A program made the position numbers and the translations under genes. Source: Struthio camelus (Eukaryota; Chordata; Aves; Struthioniformes; Struthionidae). From it: a stretch of 64,000 bases of DNA. Below, in pieces: positions 48,901-59,520 of the stretch. The stretch lies in the NCBI RefSeq assembly GCF_040807025.1, contig NC_090956.1:613017-677016 (forward strand), in the 5' to 3' direction. Position 1 is the stretch's first letter. Every line of letters begins with the position of its first letter. Under the pieces are notes generated by a model that made no database searches, was not told the origin of the DNA, and was given only the letters and a program-made list of their open reading frames with translations.

Positions 48901-50423
48901 ATCTTGCACAAGTTGTGTAACAACAGTTTTCACTTAGGAGATGAAATGACATTTTAACAACATGTGAAGCAATTTAAAGCTGTTCCTATTACATACTTCC
49001 AATTTTCACATAATAATTTTTAGATTTGCTGTTTTGTATCAGGAGCTGTTTTAAATCTGATCAGGCTAAAAGGAACTGACGTTACTTTAGCAGGGACTTT
49101 TGTGACGCCCCTCTAGCACGGCCCACAGCGTAAATTTTCCAAATGAATTTAGCTCTTGTTTTTACCCAGTCCGAGGCACCAGCACCACTGTTGGTGTAAC
49201 GAACCACGTGACAGACCGTGAAACCCAAAGCAGGTGCAGCTTGTCACCCAGCATAGCAATGATTTTGTTTGGTTAGTTGGATCAATAAGGATTTCTTGCC
49301 ACCTTAATCAAAACCGAGTCTTGGTCTTCCTAAAGAAATCTTAAGCTGCATCACTGCTGCTTTGGGACAGCCAGGAACCCAACATCGCAAAGGCGCTGGG
49401 AGGCAAACACACCGCCACGCTCCCCTCGAAGGTGGCTCACCACCACTTGCTAAAAGGAAGAAAAGCATGCTCGACTGGCCTTGGAAACCACCCAGAGGAA
49501 GGAAACGTTTCCGCAATGGTAGCTCTGCATTTTTTCCTTTGCTACCGCTCTCAGTGTTTTTCTCTCAATAACAGTCAGGGAAAACAGTGCAGCTGCGTCC
49601 AAGTGCTGCCATCTCACTCTCCACCGATCCCAGCATGCAGCTCACATCACACTGCTGGAGGATCCAGGTGTGATATGGGTTTGTTTTATAGTTGCTACCA
49701 GGACTTGCAAATTTGATTGGGTGTACATCTTGGTCATTTCCACTAGAAAGCACACATTTTGTGCAGACCAGTGCTCACCCTGGGAATTAATTGCTTTTTT
49801 GTTACTGATTCTGAAGTAAAGACTAAGGCTGCTTCACAATTTTGCAGACCTAGCTGTCAACAGTAAGGAGCAGAGCTCTGGTGTCCAAGGTACAAGTGAG
49901 CTGCAGTCCCAGGGCCAGTGCCTGGGCAGCATACACCTACCTGGACATACCATGAGGTTTGACCTCCCCACCGCCCCAACACCTCGGACCTGCAGGAACA
50001 ACCCTGCTTCCAGGGACATGCCTGTTTCCAGATCACAGACTTCTTCCTGGGCAGGTAGGAGCGAGCTGCCCGGATGGGACATGCTATACGGACACACGCT
50101 GCTGCGCTGCATCTCTGTCAGCCTTGCTGGATGGTGTCCACCACATCATGCTGAGCTAGTGCCTGAGAATGGTTTAAGGACATGATTTTCTAGAGGACCA
50201 TGGGTGGATTGAGGGGAAGGCCCAGATTCTGATCTTACTGAGCATCCAAGTAAATCAGAAACAATTCTCTTCCGCCCGTGGAACTACATCCAGCAGCAAG
50301 AGGAGAACTGGGGCCAAGGCTTTTTTGTGGCACTTGGTAAATACTAGTTTTAGTGCAACAAGTAACTGGAAGGTCTGGTGCAAATGAAGTTTCTGTACAT
50401 AGTTCCTTTGCAGCATAACTGGC
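48901..50423. other. Non-coding sequence just downstream of HS3ST4
   Basis: AT-rich at 48900-49110 and mixed elsewhere. If the HS3ST4 3'UTR is longer than the proximal signal suggests, this could be transcribed as UTR. No other feature is recognised. Confidence 0.4.
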
Positions 50424-50429
50424 TTTATT
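50424..50429 (-). terminator. Candidate polyadenylation signal for HS3ST4
   Basis: AATAAA on the minus strand (TTTATT on plus), about 525 bp beyond the TAG stop. It is the first canonical hexamer I find downstream of the coding exon. A clear GU-rich downstream element is not obvious, so a more distal site may be the main one. Confidence 0.3.
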
Positions 50430-50953
50430 CCTTCCACACACAAACACACGAGTGTGTGCACGTGAATGCACATGTCGTGAAATTACCAGATCTGATGCTG
50501 CTGTTCAGGCAAAACTAAAAGCCAGGGCAGAAGAAATCAAATCTATTGGTTTGTCTCGTTGCTGCTGGATTTTGCAAGCCACCTTCATGCTCAGCTGGCA
50601 GCGGCAGGACGTGCTAGTCCCGCCAGCCCGGTTACGAGGGACACACCAGCAGCCAAACGCCAGCACAAAGCATCCCCTCACCCCGGGGGCTCTGCTCCCT
50701 GCAGCTTCTCCTCCTCCCACCCATTCCCTGATCCTTCACGTAGCAGGAGGGGAGAGCCCAGGCCCCAGTGCACCCTAGAGCTGACATATCTCTAAGGTTT
50801 CAGAGCTGGAAATGCTGTTCAGCTTGACTTTAACCTTGACAGCACAAGAGTCCCATTCTTACCAGACTGAGACTGCAGCCCCATGCGAGTTTTGCGTCTC
50901 TAACAGTGATTCACATCTCAAAAGAAAAGAGCTTTTTTCCTGATTTCTTGGTT
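50430..50953 (-). other. Probable proximal HS3ST4 3'UTR
   Basis: Sequence immediately following the stop codon on the minus strand, containing no recognisable coding sequence. Assignment as UTR follows from its position, and the end is uncertain. Confidence 0.5.
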
Positions 50954-51590
50954 CTACTTATCGCTTTCTTCCTGCTCCCACTCAAAATCTTGGCCTGTCA
51001 TTTGGTAAAACATAACATTGAAAGGTTTGTAAAACTTCCGCAGTCTATGGATGACATCCGGGTCTATTTTGGGGTGAGTTCGACCCTTGGACTTGCCCAA
51101 GCACCGGGGAGCACTGCTGTCCTCTGGCTTCTTTAAACAGGGGAACCCCTTGGTTTTATTAAAATAAAAATGTTTCTCTGTCACAATCCTCTTGAGGCCT
51201 AAGAAATCCTGGACCTTGGCCATTTCCCCAGCCGGGTCAGTGATGAGCCTCTCGCCACTGACAAAAAGGATCTGGGACAACGGGAAATACTGGAGCCAGT
51301 TCTCCAAGTGCAGGGCATAGATCCCAATGCGGATCGCACTCCAGGAGGCATCGATCAGCCCCAGGGTCCGGTTCTTGAAGGCGAGCACCTCAAAGGTGGG
51401 GATGTCCGGCTTCTTGGAGAGTGTCTGCGTGTAGTCCGAGATGGCCCGGGTGACCGGGTTTCTCACCACCACGATCAACTTGGTGTCCTTGGCCATGGAG
51501 TGAATGCGCTTGGGCGCCTCGTTGGTCACAAAGTAGCTGGGGGTCTTCTCCATGGTGATCTGGCCCTCCAGGGTCTTGGGCATCACGTTC
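50954..51590 (-). CDS. HS3ST4: Terminal coding exon of heparan sulfate glucosamine 3-O-sulfotransferase 4
   Basis: This exon encodes the C-terminal 211 residues of a Golgi type II membrane enzyme that transfers sulfate from PAPS to the 3-O position of glucosamine in heparan sulfate. It begins after a CAG acceptor with one base completing a split codon, then [10 protein letters not shown]. The 3'-phosphate-binding segment [16 protein letters not shown] lies near exon residues 38-53. NRT and NKT are potential N-glycosylation sites. The Cys pair in GFPCLKK and PRCLGK, followed by KGRTHP, forms the conserved PAPS-binding loop. The frame ends in EESDK and a TAG stop. From remembered family sequences, [10 protein letters not shown] and the EQEE ending favour HS3ST4 over HS3ST2, HS3ST3A1/B1 and HS3ST6. 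The membrane anchor, stem and catalytic Glu segment would be in the first exon, outside the window. The reading frame is intact with no sign of decay. Confidence 0.93.
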
Positions 51591-51640
51591 CTGCGCAGAA
51601 GGAGAGGAGGAGAGGGGAGAGGTTAGTGACGGGCTGGGAA
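51591..51640 (-). promoter_or_regulatory. HS3ST4: HS3ST4 splice acceptor with polypyrimidine tract and branch site
   Basis: On the minus strand the intron ends in TTCTGCGCAG, preceded by a CT-rich tract (CTCTCCCCTCTCCTCCTCTC). A TCACTAAC branch-site match at 51622-51629 places the branch A about 32 nt from the acceptor. This fixes the exon start and agrees with the family's split-codon position. Confidence 0.85.
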
Positions 51641-54600
51641 GGCGCCCGGTTTTGGCAGGACGTTGAGGAGGAGGGACGCTGGACCCGCACGCCTCGGGTC
51701 AAACTGCCTCTGGGCCTGTCTGTCCGAGGGCCCTGGGCACAGCGGGCGCCTGAAGTGTTAAATCAGCTTTGGTAGCACATTATACAGTCAGTTCACCATA
51801 GGCATATGTAGACGAAAGTTAATTGACAATAAACCTGTACAATACCTGTCTGTTCAGCAAGCCATCTGCTTCCATTTGCTCAATTAAGTCTATTCACTTC
51901 AGAGCCTTGTACCAGAGTGGTGCAGTTAGGATTACACAAGACCTTTTTGTTATGATGACATGCTTTTAAATGTCGCAGCTAATAAAACTTAATACAGAAT
52001 AAGATCCCTTGCTTCTAGTACAATAATTAAATTTATTTACTATCTTGTGTGCGAGAAAGAATGACTTTTCTTTTATCTCTAATTCACATGCTCTGTCAAT
52101 AATTAATTGCTGCTGGGTTTTGAGCTTCCTGTGCAAGCACTTTTATTAGCCAAAAGGAATTTGCCTACTGGATAAATTAGCATGTAGCAAGACTTTCCTG
52201 GATAGCATATTACCATATTGTAAAATGAAACTGCAGCCAAGATAGCATTTATATCTAAGAAAATGGAGAGGTAAATGCTTTTCCCAGCTGCCCCCAGTTA
52301 AAGATTATCATAGCAAGCCGGAAGGTATAAAACGACGTCCTCTGTAACCGCATTATAGCCTCTTTCAAACCTCCGTAACGGCTGGGTACTGCAGCGGCTG
52401 AAGGGGCACGGACACGGCGCGGCTCCCTGGCACGCGGCCCCCAGCTGGCCCCGCTCCTCGCTGGGCAGGGCTCCGAGTCCAGCACCGTCCGCCGTGCCTC
52501 GCGGCAAAGAAACATGCCCGGCTAGGGCTCTCACAACCTGCGAAACATCCCATCTCGCGCTGCTGGCAGTCGTCCCGCTGCTCCCTGCCAGGCGCCTCGC
52601 ACCGCGACTGGCACGCGCAGGGGAAGCGCCGCAGCCGTTTTCAACACCCTCTTTGCACAGAGGGTGACGAGGCTGGACAGAGCACGGGGCAAAGGAGAGG
52701 CAGCCACGGTGCCTGCGCCTGTGTCCGTGCCGGAGGGAGCGTTAGCTGGGCCAGGGTTTCAGCCCCTGCACTGTGTGTTCAAAGGTTTCATCAGCACAGA
52801 ATTCGGATTTTTAAGTGCATTTTAACAATACTTCCATTTTAAGCTTTTCACATACTCGTGCACATGCACACCCACACAAAATGCAGTTTGTCTCACTGGG
52901 TGTTTGCTAAGCCGTCCCAAACACGCGGTGCTGCTCGAGGGCTGCAGCGCCCGTCAGCAGGGCGGGCTGGGGGCTCCGCTCACCTGGAGAGCACGTGGCA
53001 CCGACCACGGCTCCACCAGCCAAGGTGGCAGACGCAGATGCTCAGGGTCTTGCAGGACTATCCCTCCACATGGCAACTATTCTTAGTACAAACGCATGGC
53101 AAGAAAACAATGCAAGCAGGCTGGAGATGCTGCCCAAGGTGCTCCTACAGCATCGACAAGTGCAGCAACACGGAGGTCAAGCAGCAGAACAACAGGAACC
53201 GGCCATCTCACAGAACGACGTGCTGGCACAGAGCGTCCCGGGGCCCCGGGGGGTTTCTCCCCAGCAATGACACCCCTCCTTGTCCACTTCCCTCTCTGGG
53301 CTTGGGGTAGGTGCGATCCTACCACCTGCAGCTCCTTCCTGTGGTGCTGGTGCCCAGCAGCTGATTCCTGCAGACCCACGCTGCGCAGCACGAGTCCACG
53401 GGGCACTCCGCGACATCCCACCTCTGCCTGCTCTGCCCAGCCTCTTTCCAGGCTTTGCTCCTTCTTTGCATCATGCATTCAGGCAGCAGATATGCTACAA
53501 ACAAGGACTGGTAGGAAAGATGCACATTGAGGTGTGTTTCTTTCATAGACAGGCTTGAAAATTTCAAATGAGGAAGGATGAAAACACGAGGAGACTGCAG
53601 AATTAGAGGCTGGCATTCCTGTGGGAATCCGACACCCAGATTTAATGATCCTGTAGGGAGGCAGCATCTTTTGGGGCTATCTATGCAACAGGAAGGTCCC
53701 AAAACTGCCATCAGTGATTGAGTCCTGAGGTACGGACTCCTGTACATAGAGGTTGCTTCATCTGGGAGTCCTTCGCCTGAAGGCGCAGCCATGCGAGTGG
53801 CACTAGGAAAGTGCCCGTGCACAGAAGTGAGACAGGGCAGTGGGCTGCGTGCGCAGGCAGCAGCTCCCACAAGGAAAACAGGAGCCAAGCGCTCCGCACG
53901 GCTGCCGAGAAGGAGAACATTGCCAACGGTGAGGCCGGGGGCTTTCCTCTCCGGGAGCGGCACGCAGGCATGCTCCAGCTCCCATCGGAGGGGCAGCAAC
54001 ACCATGGGCTGCCAAAAGCAGCTGCCGATGACTGACCCTGCAAACGCATGTCGCCCCACTCCTGGAGCTGCACCGGGGCTCCTACCACCTTTCCGTCTCT
54101 GTGTGATTGTGGCTGGTGTTTGCGTGGGAATCGCAGTCGCACAGCACCACGTCTCCGAAAGCGACTGACCGACAGTAACTCAACAGCAGGATGTGACCTG
54201 CTGCACAGACCTCTCAGCAGCACAGTCCCGCTCTCTGGCCACGACAGATGCTGTCTGTGTGCACAGAGCCGGCGCCGACCAGGCCTTTCTGTGTTGCCCA
54301 GAAAAAACAAGCGTGGCTGTGTAAATCTTCCTGTGTGATGTTCTTTTAAATTGCTTAACAAACTTGGACCTAAAATGCTAGAATTTCTCCTTGGAAATGA
54401 GTCCTTGGTCTTGATGCAGGAGAACAGATGAAAGGGCCTGAGGACAACTGGGAAGCTGAGCGAGGGGCTGGTGGCTGCTGGGGGATGTCTCAATGCAGCC
54501 TGCTCCCCCGGCCACTCTCACTGCTACCGTGTGTGGGCCCGCGGCCAGGGGGTGATCCACGTCCTGTGGGTACGAGGGCCACGTCGGCAGCACATCCAGC

Positions 54601-54919
54601 CTCAGCAGTACATGCACGTACACCAGGTCCAGCCGTGCAGGTGTGCCACACTGGTGCGACATGCCGCCTTGAGCCTGCATCCAGGGACAATGCGGCGAGC
54701 TAAACAACTTTGTAAATTATGCTTAGAAAAATGGCACTGGAGAGCAGGCCAGCAAGGATTTCTGAACAATAACTATCTTCCTGTTATCAGGATCCCCCTG
54801 CAGATGAGGGTTATGCTCCAAACATGCTCAGCTGCAGGGGCTCAGGCATCTTCCCCAGTTACTGACTTCTGCCCTGAGCAATACTGTGACAGCAGGGACG
54901 TTCCTGGCTTGGTTCTCTG
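51641..54919 (-). other. HS3ST4 intron, part adjoining the terminal exon
   Basis: Intronic by position. It is AT-rich at about 51780-52260, with motifs such as AAGTTAATTGACAATAAACC, and GC-rich at 52380-52620. The remainder to 54.9 kb is mixed and unique-looking. Frames at 53319-54707 are unsupported. The whole intron continues beyond the window; large first introns are typical of this gene. Confidence 0.6.
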
Positions 54920-54924
54920 CACAC

Positions 54925-55100
54925 AGATCTCCGATTCTTCCTGCTTATTCCCCATGCTGCACACATTGGTGTACAGGCATTTCAGAGAGCCAGTCAAACA
55001 TGCAGGTTTCTCAGGAGAGGTGCAAGAGGATCCTCCATAGCCATGTCCCATGCTGTCTCCCCAGCTGCATGCACCTACTGGAGGCCTCCTGACTTGAGCG
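54925..55100 (-). pseudogene. CR1 ORF2, N-terminal start of the endonuclease, truncated
   Basis: The minus strand encodes SLKCLYTNVCSMGNKQEESE followed by ICVQ, which corresponds to the opening of the CR1 endonuclease (consensus-like LYTNARSMGNKQEELE). Similarity stops immediately afterwards, before the GYD-to-ITETWWD segment, so the rest of ORF2 has been lost. Confidence 0.8.
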
Positions 55101-55109
55101 GTGTTTTAC

Positions 55110-56231
55110 TGACTCCCCTGCCACTATACCACTCCCCTTCCCCCATCTTTCCTAGTTTAAAGCCCTCCTTACCAGGCTGGCCAACCTGTTGGCAAAGACA
55201 CGCGTGCCCCGCTTGGTAAGGTGGATCCCATCTCTCCCCATCACCTGTCAATCTTCAAACAGGGTCCCATGCTCATAGAAACCGAAACCCTGTTGCCAAC
55301 ACCAGCAGCGCAGCCAGTTGTTAGCTAGGAAAATCCATCTACTCTTCCCCATCCTTCCATCCTTCCCCCTCACAAGCAGGAAGGAGAGGGGAGAAAGTGA
55401 CCTGGGCTCCCAGACCCTTGACCACCACCCCCAGAGCTCTGAAGTCCTGTTTTATGGTTTCCAATTTGCTCTTAGTGTCATTAGTGCCCACATGGAAGAT
55501 CAGCAGAGGGTAGTAGTCCGATGCATGGACCAGCCTTGGCAGTCTTTCCACGACATCTCTTATGCGAGCCCCTGGCAGGCAGCAAACCTCTCTGGACAAG
55601 AGATCAGGTCGGCAGATAGGTGCCTCTGTCCCCTGCAGCAGGCAGTCACCCACAACAATCACTCACCACTTCTTCCAGCTGTTCCTGCACAGCACCGGCA
55701 CCAGGTCTGTCAGGCCAGTTGCCTCCCTTGGAGCCATGCCCAGCTTCTCCTCAGCCTGGAGGGCACTAAACCTGTTCCTCAAAGGCAAATCTTGAGGAGG
55801 AACAAGAGCCTTTCTTCTTCTACCAGAAGTGACCAGTTTCCAGCCTTCTTCAGTGTTACAATGTAACATTTCACACCACACAGAGCCCTTAACAACTCTA
55901 CTGCAGGGAGGGCTGGGGACTCCTGGAGCTGCACAGTCCCCAAGAATACCCTGTCAGTCTCCTGCTCATCTTCTCTGATGCTTTGCAGCCTACTGACTTC
56001 CTCCCATAACTCCTTTATTTGGTGATGCAACTGGTCAACCACAGCACACCTCACACAGGAGAGCTGACTATCAGCCCAGGCCCCAGGCACCTCCTGCAGC
56101 CTGACACCTGTTCCTGCTGTCAGAGGGTCTGTCCGGGTCCAAGCTTCAGACACAGCTGATGCAGCAACTCCAACAGCCACTGGGGAACGTGCTCTGCAGC
56201 ATGTCATGACCACACCTGAGGAAGCACACAC
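55110..56231 (-). pseudogene. CR1 ORF1, esterase-domain protein, frameshifted
   Basis: The N-terminal part contains CVRCAVVDQLHHQI and EEVSRLQSIREDEQETD, a charged, probably coiled-coil segment typical of CR1 ORF1. A central part reads EGWKLVTSGRRRKA and LRNRFSALQAEE. The SGNH-esterase part follows: VVGDCLLQGTEAP (block I), then FHVGTND (block III), and DGIHL (the Asp-His block, encoded at about 55221-55232) followed by KRGTRVFANRLASL. The block I nucleophile Ser is Cys here (codon TGC). The three parts lie in different frames, so at least two frameshifts are present and no intact protein can be made. In the family, ORF1 is an RNA-binding/chaperone-like protein needed for retrotransposition. 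Confidence 0.85.
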
Positions 56232-56330
56232 TGCTACAAGAAATGAAAGTGCCCTCTAGCACCCTGCTGCCTCTAGGAGCCATGTTCTGGGCCTGGCTCT
56301 TATAGAGGCCTCCCCTAGCAGTGACTCACA

Positions 56331-59300
56331 GGGTGCTTGACCCACCCTAATCAAGGGCCACCTGCATCCAAGACCTCAACTCCCTCTGAGCAGGGGCAAC
56401 CCAGAGAGCTCATTAGCAGCACCTCCACCTAGCCAGAGCTTCCCAGCAGAACTTGAGGCCTCCGGTAGTTGTCCTTGCCTAGCTCCCTGGCCCCCTGCAC
56501 CTGCTGCCGGGGGCGTTTCCACCGCGCTCGCTTCTTGCCCTGGCATCCAGCCCCAGCCCCAGCAGCCCACGCGCCGGGCAGGCTACGGGATCGCTGCTTG
56601 CATGAGCCCTTGTTTGCCCTGTATTGCAGAGTGAGACTGTGATTTGGGGGGGTTTTAGATGACAGAGCTTTAAAGGAGATGAATATTAACCTGAACTGAG
56701 GGGAAACACTGGTGCTGTCCTTCAGCCACCCTGGCATGCCCTGCACCCTGCCAGCTGGCAGGGGCTGGTGCCGCTTGGGAGCGGGGATCTTCCCCTCCTT
56801 CCAGGCACTGCGATGCAGTGGCAAAAGCCCCTTTGTGGGCCCTTCTGTAAACAAGTGTTTTGCTCCCCTCTGCTCTAGGGTCAGGGCAAGTTTAATATTA
56901 AGCTTACTTAGCTTTTATTTTAAATTATGGTTTCAATAAACTGTTGCAAAATAAAATGCCTCTAAGCCTTTCCTCCGTGGTGAGGATGCTGCAGAAAATA
57001 TGCTCGAGCAAGTTACAGAGGCTGATGTTCAAGTATAAAACAAACACGCCAGGGGTTATGAAAGAACCACGAACAAACTATTAATTACAACAGCCCCTTC
57101 AGATGATGTTATCACAATAAACAGGAGCCAAGAAATTGCAGAGCTAATAATCTGCAAGGGTTGCCACATTTAAGGACTGTGTTTAATTCCATGCACAATA
57201 AAGACAAGTGGAGAGCTAGGTAGGCACAGAGGAAAGACAGCAGGGAACTGGTGATGGAGGAACAGAGGAAGGGAAGGAGGTTCAGCTCCTGCAGCACAGC
57301 TGTAAGGGCGCGGGAAGGGGCTGAGCACGGCGACGCTGTGGGGCCAAGCGACCGCGGGAGCAGCCGGACCCGGCGCGGGAGGATGCTCCTGGGGCAGGAC
57401 CTGCCCGGCTGCGGCTCTGCCCGGGGTCGCCTCCTCCGAGCGGCAGCGCTGGGCAAGGCTCCTGGAGAGGACCGGACCGCGCAGCCTCTTGGGCACCCGC
57501 CGGCTTTCCTGCACCATTTCTCCTCGCTTCCCTCCCAAGCGGGCTGATGAAGGGCACCGCGGCATTGCTGACCCCCTGCGGTACCCGGGCAGGACGGGGA
57601 CGCGGCTCCTCGTGGTTCTGCCACCGGCCCCCGCTCACCCTCCCGCCCCTCGCCTGCCTCTGCCGATACCCACGACGGGTAACGGCAATGACGGGGACAC
57701 GTCCGCGGGCTGGGTCCTGTGGGAAGGCGCGCGACACAGCCAGCAGAAAGCCTTCGCGTGGGGGGACGTCACACACCTGTAGGTAGCAGCATCTCCGTGT
57801 TGTGCAATGTCAAAATAAACTTCCATTACCTTTTCTGAGCTCAGACCCAGCAGGTACCTGCTACCCCCAGGAGAGGCTCAGATACGCGTTATTTGGGCGC
57901 GCAGCGGGGCGGTTGGTATCGCTCCCCTTCCGCGCTCATCGCACAGGGCCGTGGCACGGCCACTGAGGAGCCCAGGCTGCTCCGCGTCCCCCCCGGACCG
58001 TGGGGTCCCCGGCTGCCCCTCGGCCCCGGCGCTCCTGCTGCCGCCAGGGGCAGCGCATCCGTCCGCCTCCGCCAGCTCGGGGCACAGGCTGGCTCTAAGC
58101 CCTCGCCGGAAAAACGTGCTGCAGTGATTGCTCTTAACTGCTGGCTTCAGACAAGCTCTTTATTTTCAAAGGATACATTTTATAAATTTGTGAATTTGCA
58201 TGTTGCCAAAAGCCCCTTGCGGTTTATTTAAATCCAGATTATCTTGTTTATTCCTTCAGTCACAGCTGTCATTTATCTCTGTGTAGGCAGCTTGTTCACT
58301 ATGTTGCAGGTTTCCTGCAATCCCACTCAAAAGGAGTCTTTGTTAACTGCATTTGCATGTTCCCACCAAGAGAAAAAGTTCACAGCCACTCCCAGGGCTT
58401 GCAGAGCTGCAGAGAAGGACGTTGACGTGTCCGAGACTGCTGTCCAGAAGAGGCAACGGCCAGGTGCTGCGACAGCATCACCATCTCTGCTGCACTTCGC
58501 TGTGCAGCAAACATCTGCTTTTGTCTTCAGAAAAGACAAACATGGAGTCATTTTCCATTTCATTATTAACACATTCCGGTATAATTGCTTGAGCTGTCTA
58601 CTGTGACCTGCCAGTAATTCAGCAGGCGTGGGACTTTCAAGGGGAGAACAGCATTGCAGCTGAAGGCTGCAATATGCATTAAAAACAGAACCTATTTGCT
58701 GTAAGCCCTCAAGTCAAATCTCTTGTTGAATTTGTTCAAACATAAATTTACAGCTGAATTTACATAGGTTTAATGTTTTATAATCTTTTTGGTCTGTGAA
58801 TCTATATTCAAGACTGAGTGCATTAGCTTCGAAATATTGTGCTTAACGCTGAAAATAATTTTAATCTCTCCAAAGTCCAATCCTTTGCACATCACTAAAC
58901 CTCAGAATCCAATCCCTTCTAATAAGCGACACTAAACTTGCATCTGCCACTGCCTAATAGATTCATACTGCTCTCATTCAAATGGCTCGTGCATGTGTTT
59001 TAAAAAACATTAAACAAATTGTAAAGAACTTCAGAAAAAGCTTTTGGTTACTCGTATGTTTCTATTTGAAAGAAGTGGTGCCAGTTCGGAGGGGGCTGCA
59101 AGAGGACGACTATCCCTCTGGGAGCACAGTGGAAACTCAGCATCGGACTGCGGAGGACGGCGTCAGTCTGTCCTGCTGTGGAGAGGGGCTGACCCATCCA
59201 CCCCGCGACCCACAGCTCTGCTCCTGCAGGGTCCAACGTACTGTCCAGAAATTAAGGGCTACCCAGCATCATTGCTCTACCTCGGCAAGAAAAGCAGCTC

Positions 59301-59520
59301 TCCTTTGTCCAAAGCTCTGTCAAGCCGTTTGTTCTGTGCTGGCCCTCTCTCCTGCCACATCCCTGCCGAGCTTCCCCTGGGCTCTGCAGGACGCTGGGAG
59401 CCCAGGACCAGGGCACGCAGCCGGAGCAGCGGCCACCCTAGCTCCAGCTGCAGCCAGGAGAGGAAGGAGCAGCAGGGGCTCACGAGTGCCAGGCGGCCCT
59501 GCAGCAGGGCCTGCCACGCG
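56331..59520 (-). other. HS3ST4 intron, middle part
   Basis: Sequence at 56331-56580 may be more CR1 5' region. A CpG-rich patch lies at about 57290-57720, with a smaller one at 57890-58090. AT-rich sequence lies at 56880-57150 and 58600-58980. No exon is recognised. The right part leads into a large minisatellite. Confidence 0.5.

Larger units (their letters stand above)
54920..56330 (-). mobile_element. CR1 LINE retrotransposon, 5' part, degenerate
   Basis: A minus-strand CR1 copy within the HS3ST4 intron. Reading 5' to 3' (high to low coordinates) it has a 5' untranslated segment at about 56330-56232, ORF1 with coiled-coil-like and esterase-like parts (56231-55110), and the start of ORF2 (about 55100-54925). 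It then breaks off, so the endonuclease remainder, reverse transcriptase and 3' end are absent here. CR1 copies are usually 5'-truncated, so a copy keeping the 5' part but losing the 3' part is less common and implies later deletion. Related sequence may extend rightwards to about 56580. The boundaries are estimates. Confidence 0.85.

Noticed and set aside
51308-51775. 155-codon plus-strand frame antisense to the HS3ST4 exon
   Set aside because: It is the shadow of a conserved GC-rich coding exon and has no recognisable domain.
54378-54707. 109-codon minus-strand frame just beyond the CR1 fragment, considered as CR1 ORF2 continuation
   Set aside because: It does not show the endonuclease motifs expected after the ORF2 start, so it is not assigned to CR1.
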